The notes under the pieces: model-generated
The model's database searches: none
What the model was told of the DNA's origin: nothing
The model's input: the letters and a program-made list of their open reading frames with translations, nothing else
NCBI GenBank assembly: GCA_964464035.1
Contig: CAYXEN010000018.1
Span: forward strand, 1 to 38,065
Length of the DNA: 38,065 bases
Direction: 5' to 3'
Origin: CAYXEN01 sp964464035
Lineage (GTDB): Bacteria; Krumholzibacteriota; Krumholzibacteriia; WVZY01
Part shown: piece by piece, positions 1-8,925 of the stretch
How the letters are laid out: each line of letters opens with the position of its first letter
Numbering within the stretch: position 1 is the stretch's first letter
Program-made: the position numbers and the translations under genes

Positions 1-502
1 CATATCATAGTTTACATACCGGACCGGAGATCACCTACTGAATGTTTTCTGAATTCTCTGTCAGAAAGACGATCCGCCTGATAAGACACGGGTCGGCCGA
101 CAGGCTCCAACCAACGGACGAAGTGCGGGGAAAAAGGATAGTGAAGGTACTTCCTACCTGAGGACCCCGGGGACACCCTCTGGGACCCGCTGGGGGGACA
201 TTGTCGTCTCGTTCACTGGGATATGCATTCATAAGCCATCAGCCGCCGGTCCCATTGCTTGCCCCTACCTCTTTATCAGCTACGTGAAGATGAAGTCAAC
301 ATTTAACATTCGGGGGATTGGACGAATTTGATCTCCAGAGACCCTGTCCATGCATTGAGGAGTTGGGGTAAACATTCTTTCTGTGAGTTCCGATAGCTGC
401 GTCCGATTCTTGAGTCGAAAGGGCGGCGATATCGCGACGGGTTCGAAGACAAGAGTCGGCGAGCCTCGCCGGAGTATTCGGACCAAAGAGGTTCAAAATA
501 GC
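1..502. other. Gene-free left end
   Basis: No convincing gene is visible here. The open frames on either strand are short, lack ribosome binding sites and give composition-biased translations with no recognisable motif. No tRNA or rRNA fold was noticed. It may be the tail of an intergenic region or a decayed gene whose neighbour lies left of the window. Confidence 0.5.
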
Positions 503-532
503 TTGATCAAAAAGGGAACTTCGTGCTAAAAT
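503..532 (+). promoter_or_regulatory. Putative sigma70-type promoter of the 1318-residue secreted protein gene
   Basis: TTGATC (503-508), an 18-base spacer, then TAAAAT (527-532). Transcription would begin near 539, about 125 bases before the start codon at 664, giving a leader that contains the hairpin at 612-647. Assigned by eye from consensus only. Confidence 0.45.
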
Positions 533-611
533 GAAATGAAACGGCGTTCACGGTAAGAGGTGATGTGCCGATAGAGCGCCCTCCCCAACACTACCTAAAT
601 TGTCTCCAACG

Positions 612-647
612 AGGGGTTTGTTATCAATATGAAACCCCTTTATTTTT
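612..647 (+). terminator. Intrinsic-terminator-like hairpin in the leader of the 664 gene (possible attenuator)
   Basis: AGGGGTTT (612-619) and AAACCCCT (632-639) form a perfect 8-bp stem with a 12-base loop, followed directly by TTATTTTT (640-647). The ribosome binding site GAGGTGG (653-659) and the ATG at 664 lie just behind it. With a promoter candidate at 503-532 this looks like a leader that can terminate before the gene. It could instead end a transcript entering from the left. A CCCTC at 579-583 could pair with GAGGG at 611-615 and weaken the stem. Confidence 0.6.
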
Positions 648-663
648 CCCCCGAGGTGGATAG

Positions 664-3600
664 ATGCCAAGACCTTCTGATTCGTTCAAGAAAACCATAC
701 AGGTAATATCGCCCCTATTTGTCATAATAATCGTAATCATTCTTCTGCTTTCCACTCCAATCTGGTCCACCGACAGGATGCATGATCCCGCCGTCGACAA
801 TTCGGGAAGAGGCGCGAGCACCGGCATAGCCGGTCGAAAAGCCGTGCGAGCCCCCGCCGGAAACGGCATTCAGGAGTCAGATCCTGCTATGGAAACAAGC
901 GGATTGGAAGAAAGGACGAAGAGAGGCATCGAAGCGAGATGGAACGGAACCGAGCTCCTGCCTCCCTTGCCTGCCGACCCCCTTCTTAGGGACGAAGCAA
1001 TCAGGGAAGCCGGGGCCAACGCTCTTTCCGGCTCGGCCGCGGGCACGCTCCATTCCACCGGCGGACCCGGCTCCTTCAGAGGAAGAGCCGGAGTCATCCC
1101 TTCGGCGCTGAATGTCAAACATTTACCCCTGCCCGCGAGATTCAAAAAAATGAGTCACACTCATCCCGCGCCTCCCGATGATTTCGGTTTGAAATCGACG
1201 GATCTCAATTCCGGCCGGCTGGGGGGAAAGCCGAAGAACGTCGAGAAGCCGGAAATGGATCTCGCTCCCGCGGCCATTCCGCTCGTAACCAGCTTCGCGG
1301 GCATGGATGACTACGAATTCCTGGCCATTTCGAATCATATAGTCGAGCCTCCCGATTGCGACATCGGCGTCGGCCCGGATCATGTTATCACTGTCACCAA
1401 TCTCGGCTATGCGATATACGACAAATGCGGAAACCTGCTGACCGAACAGAGGTACAACGATTTCCTGGCCGACACCACGCATTTCTTCTTCGATCCCAAG
1501 GTCATATACGACGCATGGGACGGCCACTGGCTGATGACTCTGCTGATAAGCGATGCGAACACCCAGGAATCATACGTCGTGCTCCTGGTATCGGAAACCC
1601 CGGATCCGACCGGGACGTGGCACTACTGGTACCTCGACTTCACCCTGGACGGAAGCAATCAAACAAACTACTGGGCGGATTATGAAGACATATCCGTCGA
1701 TCCGTACGGTATCTATATCACGAGCAACCAGTTCAATTTCAACGACAGTTTCAAGTATGCCAAGATCCGCTGCCTGGCCAAGACCGAGATCTACAGTTAT
1801 ACGCTGAACCTGAACTGGTGGGATTGGTGGAATCTGAAGAACAAGGATACGTTCTCCACGAATGCATTCACGATCCGGGCTGCGAAGATGCATTCGTATT
1901 CGGGCATAATGTATTTCATCAATTCAAAATCGGGCGGGGGAAGCATGATGACGTTGTGGGAGCAAACCGGCCCGCCGTTATCGCCGACTCTCACCAAGTA
2001 CAAGATAAGCGTCAACAGCTATGACAACCCTCCTCCCATGCCCCAAAATGACGGCACCTTTCTCAGCACAGGGGATGCGAGATTGCTCAACGCCTCCTAT
2101 GGATGGGGACAATTGTGGACCGCCGCGGGCGTTCGCGTCAACTGGGGCGAAACCGACGATCGCTCGGGCGTCAAGGTATACCAAGTGGACACTTCCGCAA
2201 GAAGCTTGTATTACGAGAGTCCCACTCTGGGGACCACCGGGCTATACTATTTCTTCCCGGCAGTGGATTTCGATCCATTGGGCCGCGGCATCGTCACTTT
2301 CGCCCGAGGCGGCGCTGATGAGTTCTGCGGAACATGGTATGCGGAAATCGGTTGGGGAGGATCTGTCAGTTCTTCCAGCCAGTTGTCAGCAGGGACAAGG
2401 GCCTATGTGGGCTTCTCGTCGAATGGTTCCTCAACCGATCCTTATCGGTGGGGCGACTATTTAGGGTGCGACTTGGACCCGGAAGACGAGAGGATGTTCT
2501 GGATCTACGGCCAACACGCCAGTCCGGATGCTGGTCAAGGCAACTGGGGCACCATGGTCGGCGCTCTGACCTATGAACAAATCGGCGGCATCAACGTCAC
2601 GCCGACCGGCAATTCTTTCTCGACGGGCCCCGTCGGTGGCCCGTTCACTCCGCCCGCCATCACGTATTCCCTATACAACCCTTGGATGGTTACGCTCTAC
2701 TGGTCGCTCGCCAGCGTCGATTACTGGAACACTCCTTCCGCAGTATCGGGAAAACTGCTTCCCCACACCGGGACGACCGTGGACATGACGATCAATTCCA
2801 ACGCGAACTCTTTCGCCGAGGGAACATACCTGGATCAGTATTCGTTCATAACCTGTTTGATCACCTCGGCTTCGAGAGGAACGGAGCTCACCGCGGGAAA
2901 CATCGGGGAATGTCCCGGGGCGACGGTCAAGCTGATTCCAAACGAGCCGATTTCCAGGACTCTGACGTACGACAACCAGCAATCCGGCGTTTTCGTTACG
3001 GCCATGCAGGACTTCAACGTATGCGCCGTGGGAATCAAAGCCGATCTCGTGGTTCCTCAGACCATTACAGCCAGCATATACGAGGCGAACGGCGACACGC
3101 GCGGCAATCTCGTAGCCACCGGATCGATAACCGCCATCACTCCGGGAGACACGATAAACTACATCCCGATAAGCGCCGCGCTTCAAGCATGCAAGGACTA
3201 CGACATAGCGGTGAGCTACGGCAATATCAACAGCCGCCCCGATTGGCTGGAGATATACTTGGGAAATCCCTACATAAAAGAACCGTTCGACGTCGGCGGG
3301 ATCATAAGAGTGCGAAACGGCGAGACGAACGGTGATCCGAGCTCGGTGTCTCTTCCTTACATTTCCATCATAGGTGCCGCCGCCTGCGACAGCATCGCCG
3401 AACTGAAGCCCGCGGCTGGAACTCCCTTGACTTATACCTCCTACACCGGAGGGGGCGACAGGGGCATATATGTGACACCGCTCAAGACGATCCACGTCTG
3501 CTCCCTCGGATGGAAGAGCGATCTGATTCCTGGCCAGAAGCTCAATGTCAAGATTTACGACGGAACCGGTTTCGTCCGCGACAGCCTGATCGCCTCCGGA

Positions 3601-4620
3601 TCGATCGATATCGCCGCTCCCGGAGAGCAATATTACGACGTTCCGATAGACGCCGTCCTCGAAGAGGGGCACATGTACGATCTCGCCATATCGTACGAAT
3701 CATCCAACGGATGGTGGCTTTATAACGAGAACGACTTCGCGCTTCCTTACGATGTCGGAGACGTCATCCGCGTCGAGGATGGAGAGTACTACGGCGACGT
3801 TTTCACGACGGCGATAGCACAGTTGCGCCTCGGCTGGAGCGAAGCCGTGGGATACGCGCACTTCGATCTCGCAAAACAGGGAGACGTCTACCCGCCTCCG
3901 TACTCGAGCAGCACACCCAATTCCAGGTACGGCATGTACGTTACTTCCCTCATCGATCAGGCCGTTTACAGCATCGGGTGGATGGCCGACATTCCCGCCG
4001 GCGAACCGATAACCGTGAACATATACTCGGCCACCGGCACGGCACGCGGCACTCTCTTGAGTTCCGGCACCACTGTGTCCGCGGGCGGCGGAATGCGCTG
4101 GCACGACGTGCCCGTCACCATGGAATTCGCGGCGGCGACCGACTACGATATCGAAGTCGTTATCCCTCCCAACGTGAACCAATGGAGATACTGGCTGGAT
4201 CAGTCCGGCATGCCGTATCAAGCGTATGGAGTGATCGAGATTCGTAACGGCGAGTCATGGGGATCCGCCCTCTATCTAGTCCTCCCGCATTTTCGCATGA
4301 ACGCCTGCAACCGGACGCTCACTTCGGTGGGCGGCGAAGAACTCTCCGGTCCGCCCGCTTTCTACCTCGAATCCCCCTATCCCAACCCCGCTTCCGGGCG
4401 GGTTGACATACGGTTCGGACTCGACAAGGCGACTCGTGCGAGCCTCTCCATCTATGACGTGAACGGTCGCAAGGTGGCCGAGGTTCTGCCGAGCTCGCTC
4501 AGGGATTCGGGGCCCGGCACGGCGCAGTTCGACGCGAACAAGCTGGCGTCGGGCGTGTATTTCGTCCGGTTGGAGGCGGGCAAGAGGAGCCTGGCGAGGA
4601 AGATGGTGGTGCTCCGCTAG
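664..4620 (+). CDS. Large secreted multidomain protein with three tandem beta repeats and a C-terminal FlgD/T9SS-type sorting domain
   Basis: A 1318-residue exported protein with no recognised enzyme motif. An N-terminal hydrophobic stretch (about residues 17-33) is a signal peptide or anchor. Residues 35-190 are a low-complexity, probably disordered linker. Residues 215-700 are rich in W, Y and D and look like a beta-propeller or beta-sandwich region. Three tandem repeats of about 140 residues follow at roughly 765-905, 921-1060 and 1076-1213, each with a GxYVT or GVFVT strand, a VCxxGxK/SIGW strand, an IY[ED/S]xxG strand, and an ending like IRVRNGE, IRVEDGE or IEIRNGE. The last 85 residues (YPNP at about 1238, SIYDVNGRKV, GVYFVRLEAG, terminal KMVVLR) are a FlgD-like/type IX sorting domain. 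GAGGTGG lies 4 bases before the ATG. It is convergent with the next gene. A surface adhesin or structural role is inference. Confidence 0.85.
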   Translation: MPRPSDSFKKTIQVISPLFVIIIVIILLLSTPIWSTDRMHDPAVDNSGRGASTGIAGRKAVRAPAGNGIQESDPAMETSGLEERTKRGIEARWNGTELLPPLPADPLLRDEAIREAGANALSGSAAGTLHSTGGPGSFRGRAGVIPSALNVKHLPLPARFKKMSHTHPAPPDDFGLKSTDLNSGRLGGKPKNVEKPEMDLAPAAIPLVTSFAGMDDYEFLAISNHIVEPPDCDIGVGPDHVITVTNLGYAIYDKCGNLLTEQRYNDFLADTTHFFFDPKVIYDAWDGHWLMTLLISDANTQESYVVLLVSETPDPTGTWHYWYLDFTLDGSNQTNYWADYEDISVDPYGIYITSNQFNFNDSFKYAKIRCLAKTEIYSYTLNLNWWDWWNLKNKDTFSTNAFTIRAAKMHSYSGIMYFINSKSGGGSMMTLWEQTGPPLSPTLTKYKISVNSYDNPPPMPQNDGTFLSTGDARLLNASYGWGQLWTAAGVRVNWGETDDRSGVKVYQVDTSARSLYYESPTLGTTGLYYFFPAVDFDPLGRGIVTFARGGADEFCGTWYAEIGWGGSVSSSSQLSAGTRAYVGFSSNGSSTDPYRWGDYLGCDLDPEDERMFWIYGQHASPDAGQGNWGTMVGALTYEQIGGINVTPTGNSFSTGPVGGPFTPPAITYSLYNPWMVTLYWSLASVDYWNTPSAVSGKLLPHTGTTVDMTINSNANSFAEGTYLDQYSFITCLITSASRGTELTAGNIGECPGATVKLIPNEPISRTLTYDNQQSGVFVTAMQDFNVCAVGIKADLVVPQTITASIYEANGDTRGNLVATGSITAITPGDTINYIPISAALQACKDYDIAVSYGNINSRPDWLEIYLGNPYIKEPFDVGGIIRVRNGETNGDPSSVSLPYISIIGAAACDSIAELKPAAGTPLTYTSYTGGGDRGIYVTPLKTIHVCSLGWKSDLIPGQKLNVKIYDGTGFVRDSLIASGSIDIAAPGEQYYDVPIDAVLEEGHMYDLAISYESSNGWWLYNENDFALPYDVGDVIRVEDGEYYGDVFTTAIAQLRLGWSEAVGYAHFDLAKQGDVYPPPYSSSTPNSRYGMYVTSLIDQAVYSIGWMADIPAGEPITVNIYSATGTARGTLLSSGTTVSAGGGMRWHDVPVTMEFAAATDYDIEVVIPPNVNQWRYWLDQSGMPYQAYGVIEIRNGESWGSALYLVLPHFRMNACNRTLTSVGGEELSGPPAFYLESPYPNPASGRVDIRFGLDKATRASLSIYDVNGRKVAEVLPSSLRDSGPGTAQFDANKLASGVYFVRLEAGKRSLARKMVVLR

Positions 4621-4656
4621 TATTCGAACCGAAGTTAACGGCGGCTGTGCGGGCTG

Positions 4657-6606
4657 CTATCTCACGACCGCGATCTTTCCGGCCTCCGTATAGAAGCCGG
4701 TTTCGAAGCGATAGAAATAAACGCCCGACGGCACCATCTTGCCGGCATCGTTCCTCGCGTCCCAGGGGATCGTTTGGCCTCCCTGAAGAAACCATTCGTT
4801 GCAGACAAGCCGCCTGACCCTTCGCCCCGACGCATCGAAGATCTCGATGCTCACTGCAGAAGGTCGATCCAGATAGAAAGAGAACGATGCCGGTCGTCCT
4901 GAACCCGCCGGCAAAGGATTGGGAAACAACTTCACGTTGCGGGCGCGGCCGGCGGCCCTTATCCCGGATGCGACGGTGTGATCCAAATGCCTTATGACGT
5001 TCAAGACTATCCGCTGATAATTCATGTTGGCGCCGTAGATCGGGCTGTCCAACTCACAGCCTGCCTTGCGCTGCGCGAAGGTCAAGACATAACCTTCGCC
5101 CGGTCGCTGATAGTATCCCATGATCCCCCACTTCGGTGATTCATAATGACTGAAGTTCCAATCATTGGCTTCGCATGTCGCAAGGAGGTGAAAAGACGGC
5201 GGCAATCCTTGATCGTAGGCTTCTTGCTGAATGATCGGAACGCCGTCGGCACCGTAAGGATCCCCCTGCCAGGAGATGGGTAACCCGTCGACCTCGTCCT
5301 TGCCGAGGTAATGAGCATCCAGCTTGTCTCCATTGGCGAGCCCCGTCCCTTCGAACGCCCAGTGCGAAGCTTCGCGCACCGTCCAATCGCCCGGCGTTCC
5401 CTCGCCGTCTATGTCCTCGGCACCAAGGATAGCCTGGCCGAACTCCGCCCCCGTGAGCGAGTACGAGGGCCTGTCCGCAGGTGCTTCCCTCCACAAGTAC
5501 GTGCCGGGGTGAAGAGGATGGGGGCCGGTCGGCTGGTAGGAATGTTGCTCGCCCTCCTGAATACCGCGGGAACCGCCGTCTGCATCCGTGATGTTGTCAC
5601 CCTTGTAGCAAATCAACTGCTTCATGTCGGTGCTGTACTCGGTTCGCCAAAAGCACATGTTCCCCGATGCGAAAAACACGTTTCCCCCGCCGGCTATGAA
5701 CGCTTCGACGGCATCTCTCTGCGCCTCTGACCAATACTCGGAATGCCCGACGAAAACCAGTTCATTGTAAGCCGCGATGAGATTCAATCCACCTGCTTCT
5801 ATGTCTTCCATCGTGATGTAATCGACGTCGACGCCCGACTCATCCAGAAACCTCACCCACGGCAAATCGTAAAAGACGAACACGCCCTTGCCTGAGTTCG
5901 CTACGCAGGGGCGTTGCATCGAAGCCACGTTCGTTCTATCCCAATCCTGCGTGTCGTAGAGAGACTTGCCTCCCCACCATTCATAGGCCCACCAGGTCGA
6001 GCTCGAGAGGACCATGCAGACCTTGCTGCCGGGGGAAGGAGCCCTCACCACGAAGAGAGCGTATTGACGGTTCGCGCCCGGTTCTCCGTTCTCCGGCCAG
6101 ACTTCGACATAGTATGGAGCGCTGTCCCACGTCTGTGGCACCTCTATGCGAAGGTTCGGTTGCCATCCGCAGCCCGTGGACCAGAGTCCGTCGTTGGTTC
6201 CCCCTCCCGAGGGAACAAGCTGAACGCCGGCCGGCACGTTCGTGTGATGCAACCCGGTTTGGTCATAGACATAGGTGTCCGCGGCCCCCGCCTTCATGAA
6301 TCGGACTTCCACCGTGGGAGAGATCGAAGATATGAAGATATCGAGTGTATCGCCCGGAACGACCGATTGAGGCCAGACATAGACGTAGATGGAATGCGGC
6401 GAATCATTGTGGGTCATATCCGCCCATTCCGGAGTATGCGGATTCACCATCACCGTCGCCCAGGCGGTGCTGCAAATGAAGAAGCAAAGCAAGCAGGCGA
6501 AAAGAACGAATTCGAAAGCCTTGCCAGTGCCGTTGCGTGCTCCCGATCTCGGCCGTGGTCCCGAATGGACCGGGCAGGCATCGAGAACACTCGAGTCGCC
6601 ATTCAT
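4657..6606 (-). CDS. Secreted N,N-dimethylformamidase beta-subunit-like protein with FlgD/T9SS-type C-terminus
   Basis: A 649-residue exported protein. After an unusually long n-region, a hydrophobic segment (about residues 31-49) ends in TAWA, a plausible signal peptidase site. The middle (about residues 190-540) resembles the C-terminal, glutamine-amidotransferase-like domain of the dimethylformamidase large subunit: a YDLPWVRFLD segment, VDYITMEDIE, LVFVGHSEYWS and GGGNVFFASGNMCFWR are characteristic of that family. The last ~85 residues (FPNPLPAG, IEIFDASGRRVRRL, SGVYFYRFETG, KIAVVR) are a FlgD-like sorting domain. The start is backed by GGGGAGGGG four bases upstream. The family contains many uncharacterised secreted members, so formamidase activity should not be assumed. 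The gene converges with the 1318-residue gene with 36 bases between the stop codons. Confidence 0.85.
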   Translation of the reverse strand: MNGDSSVLDACPVHSGPRPRSGARNGTGKAFEFVLFACLLCFFICSTAWATVMVNPHTPEWADMTHNDSPHSIYVYVWPQSVVPGDTLDIFISSISPTVEVRFMKAGAADTYVYDQTGLHHTNVPAGVQLVPSGGGTNDGLWSTGCGWQPNLRIEVPQTWDSAPYYVEVWPENGEPGANRQYALFVVRAPSPGSKVCMVLSSSTWWAYEWWGGKSLYDTQDWDRTNVASMQRPCVANSGKGVFVFYDLPWVRFLDESGVDVDYITMEDIEAGGLNLIAAYNELVFVGHSEYWSEAQRDAVEAFIAGGGNVFFASGNMCFWRTEYSTDMKQLICYKGDNITDADGGSRGIQEGEQHSYQPTGPHPLHPGTYLWREAPADRPSYSLTGAEFGQAILGAEDIDGEGTPGDWTVREASHWAFEGTGLANGDKLDAHYLGKDEVDGLPISWQGDPYGADGVPIIQQEAYDQGLPPSFHLLATCEANDWNFSHYESPKWGIMGYYQRPGEGYVLTFAQRKAGCELDSPIYGANMNYQRIVLNVIRHLDHTVASGIRAAGRARNVKLFPNPLPAGSGRPASFSFYLDRPSAVSIEIFDASGRRVRRLVCNEWFLQGGQTIPWDARNDAGKMVPSGVYFYRFETGFYTEAGKIAVVR

Positions 6607-6755
6607 GACCCCTCCCCTGAACGGCTACTACGTTCTCACGATATTGTTGCTCGGGGCAGCTCCGGAAAGATTCTCATCCCGGGGGGAAACCTCTTCGGGA
6701 TGAAAACAAGCTGAGGATGCTCGATGATGAGCGCTGTCCCCTCCGATGGTATAAC

Positions 6756-6784
6756 ATGCTAGCATAAAAACAGATGAATGGCAA
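6756..6784 (-). promoter_or_regulatory. Putative promoter of the dimethylformamidase-like gene
   Basis: On the minus strand TTGCCA (6779-6784), a 17-base spacer and TAGCAT (6756-6761). This would start transcription about 145 bases before the ATG at 6606. It lies between this gene and the KamA-family gene upstream, so the two are probably transcribed separately. Confidence 0.35.
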
Positions 6785-6825
6785 CAGAAATGTATGCCAT
6801 CCGCCTGCCCGATGATCCATCAACA

Positions 6826-8778
6826 CTAGTAATAATACCAGATAGTGCGGTAATCGCGGATGTTCTCGCCTCTTGCGGCAAGCTCCTCCAGGTAGTCGTA
6901 GATCGGGACGTCGACGTAATTGTAGGGGGGCACCGGGCTCACGTTCTTCTCCCACGGGTGCAGCTCGTACACCCTCGATCCGGTGGGAAGAATCATCACC
7001 AGGCGGTGGTCCTGCCACGCCCGCAGGTGGTTCTTGCCCAGGCGCGGCACGTTGAAGACCGGCTCGTCGGTGCGATCGAGTCCGGGAAGCAGGCGAGCTT
7101 CTTCTTTCCTCTCTTGAAGGATTCTCGCTATAGGCACCATGTAGCGGCGCGTCTCCTCCTTGCCCTTCATGTTGAAATTGTAATAGGGATCGACGCCGAT
7201 GGATTTGAGGTTGCGGCGGAGCTTCGCCGACTCGAAACGGCGCGAGTTCTCCATGGTGAAAACTTGCTGGTTGTATACTCCGATTCCCAGCTTGCGTATC
7301 TTCTGCACCGATTCCATCGCTTCCGGCGTTATCTCGTACGAATGCTCGAAGTGGGTGACCAACGCTATCTCGAGCCTGGGAGGATCATGGAACTCGGCAA
7401 GCAGTTTCAGGAGATCATCCGTCCATCTCATCGGCAGGACCACCGGCGTCCTCGTTCCGAGGCGTATACGGTATATGTGCTTCTTCGCGGCTATCGTCTC
7501 GAGGATCCAGCGCAGTTGCGAATCCTTCATCACCACGGGGTCACCGCCGGTTATCAGAACATCGCCGATGCTTTGATGATCATCAAGCCAGGCCAGTGCT
7601 TTTTCGATGGTTTCGCGCGAAGCCAACGCGTGCTCATCGAGGCATTCCTGGATCTCCCAGTTGCGCTGGCAGTAGACGCATATCTGCGCGCATGTGTTGA
7701 AGGGCTTCACTATCGCGATCAGCGGATAGCGCCTCGTCACCAGGTCCACCGGCGAAGTGTCGTGTTCGCCCATGAAATCGAAGGCCGATTCCCTGTCGGT
7801 CCTGTACTCCGCCATGAGATCCACGTAATCCTTCGGCGGTATCACCTGCGCGCGGACGGCATGGTCGTAACCTATCGCCAGCTTGCTGTCCATCAGGCTC
7901 AAGTAATATGGAGTGACGCCGAAGGGGATCCTGTGTTCGATGGCTTTTTGTATGGCCTCTTTCTGTTCGGAGGTGAGCTCGACGAGATCGATCAACGGTT
8001 TCGGATCCTTTATCACGTTCTTGAGTTGCCACGTGTGATCCCACCAATCCTTCTCGCTCGCCCCGAAGTAGCCGAGTATCCTGGCCCGGTTCTCTTTGCG
8101 CCACGAGACGACCTCGTCCTCGAGCCCCGAGGGATACTTCTTGAAATACTTCCGCACGGTCGAGCCCAGATCGTCCAGGACCTCCATGCGCATGAGCGCC
8201 GCTTCCCTTCCCCTCTTACGGAGAAACTCGGGGATCGCGCGCTTGACTCCGTTGTTCTCGAGATAGATGTTCGATCTTCCCGCGACCCCGCGAAACAGGC
8301 TTATGAACTCCATGAGAAAACCGACCGAGACGCCGGTCGCGAGTTCGTCGCGCTTGCCCCTGGCAAGCTTCCAGAGGCAATCGAGTGCCGAGAACCGCGT
8401 GCGCTTCTCGTTTATCGGACCTATTATGCTCTTGAACACGCGAACGCACTCGCGCACCGTCGCCTTCTCGAGGATATGCAAGTCGTTGTCCACGTCGAAC
8501 ACGGCCCGCTCCGCCTTCTCGAGATACGAATAGAGGCTCTCGCGGGCGCTCTCCAGGTCGGGCGCCGCCTTGAGAATGTCCTGAATCTCACGATTGGCGT
8601 CCCAGAGCCGTTCGAGGTAGGCCTCGTAATCGATCTCGAAGCGCGGTTTTATCAGGGTGACTTCGTCGGTGAAGACGTCGTCTATGATCTTGGTGCTCAA
8701 GAGATCCCTTTTCCCGTCGGTCCTCGAATCTGCGGTCTTCTTTTTCTTTCCGCGTTCTTTCTTGTCGATGGACTGCAT
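6826..8778 (-). CDS. KamA-family radical SAM protein (lysine 2,3-aminomutase-like) with long N-terminal extension
   Basis: A 650-residue cytoplasmic radical SAM enzyme. The 4Fe-4S motif CxxxCxxC is at C363, C367 and C370, in the context NTCAQICVYCQRNWE typical of lysine 2,3-aminomutases. The SAM-contact GGDP is at about 411-414. The family C-terminal block HPWEKNVSP is at about 607. The usual PLP-lysine loop PGGGGK is replaced by VPRLGK (K582), so PLP binding is plausible but the loop is atypical. Classical KamA is about 416 residues; here some 230-340 residues, largely helical and charged, precede the radical SAM core. The start has AAAGGAGG eight bases upstream. The substrate cannot be read from the sequence; L-lysine to beta-lysine is the family archetype, and long KamA-like proteins remain poorly characterised. 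Confidence 0.85.
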   Translation of the reverse strand: MQSIDKKERGKKKKTADSRTDGKRDLLSTKIIDDVFTDEVTLIKPRFEIDYEAYLERLWDANREIQDILKAAPDLESARESLYSYLEKAERAVFDVDNDLHILEKATVRECVRVFKSIIGPINEKRTRFSALDCLWKLARGKRDELATGVSVGFLMEFISLFRGVAGRSNIYLENNGVKRAIPEFLRKRGREAALMRMEVLDDLGSTVRKYFKKYPSGLEDEVVSWRKENRARILGYFGASEKDWWDHTWQLKNVIKDPKPLIDLVELTSEQKEAIQKAIEHRIPFGVTPYYLSLMDSKLAIGYDHAVRAQVIPPKDYVDLMAEYRTDRESAFDFMGEHDTSPVDLVTRRYPLIAIVKPFNTCAQICVYCQRNWEIQECLDEHALASRETIEKALAWLDDHQSIGDVLITGGDPVVMKDSQLRWILETIAAKKHIYRIRLGTRTPVVLPMRWTDDLLKLLAEFHDPPRLEIALVTHFEHSYEITPEAMESVQKIRKLGIGVYNQQVFTMENSRRFESAKLRRNLKSIGVDPYYNFNMKGKEETRRYMVPIARILQERKEEARLLPGLDRTDEPVFNVPRLGKNHLRAWQDHRLVMILPTGSRVYELHPWEKNVSPVPPYNYVDVPIYDYLEELAARGENIRDYRTIWYYY

Positions 8779-8925
8779 GAGACCTCCTTTGCCCGCCTCG
8801 AATTCGCAGCTTGGTCGAAAGGACTTGCAGGATCATAGCCTACACTCTATTAAACCCCGCTCAAGCAAATTGCATTCCAACAATCTCTTTTGGATCGATC
8901 CGGTTCGCGGGCGGGGACGAGCGTT

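Noticed and set aside
4657..6606. True N,N-dimethylformamidase
   Set aside because: Only the beta-subunit-like fold is recognised; there is a secretion signal, a sorting tail and no small-subunit gene nearby, so the enzymatic name is not justified.
6774..6803. Weak hairpin ATGGCA/TGCCAT after the KamA-like gene
   Set aside because: Six-bp stem, long loop and a T run displaced by several bases; not convincing as a terminator, and it overlaps the promoter candidate at 6756-6784.
6778..8838. 686-codon open frame on the plus strand opposite the KamA-like gene
   Set aside because: It is an antisense shadow: its translation is arginine- and histidine-rich without motifs, while the opposite strand shows a full radical SAM protein with a strong ribosome site.
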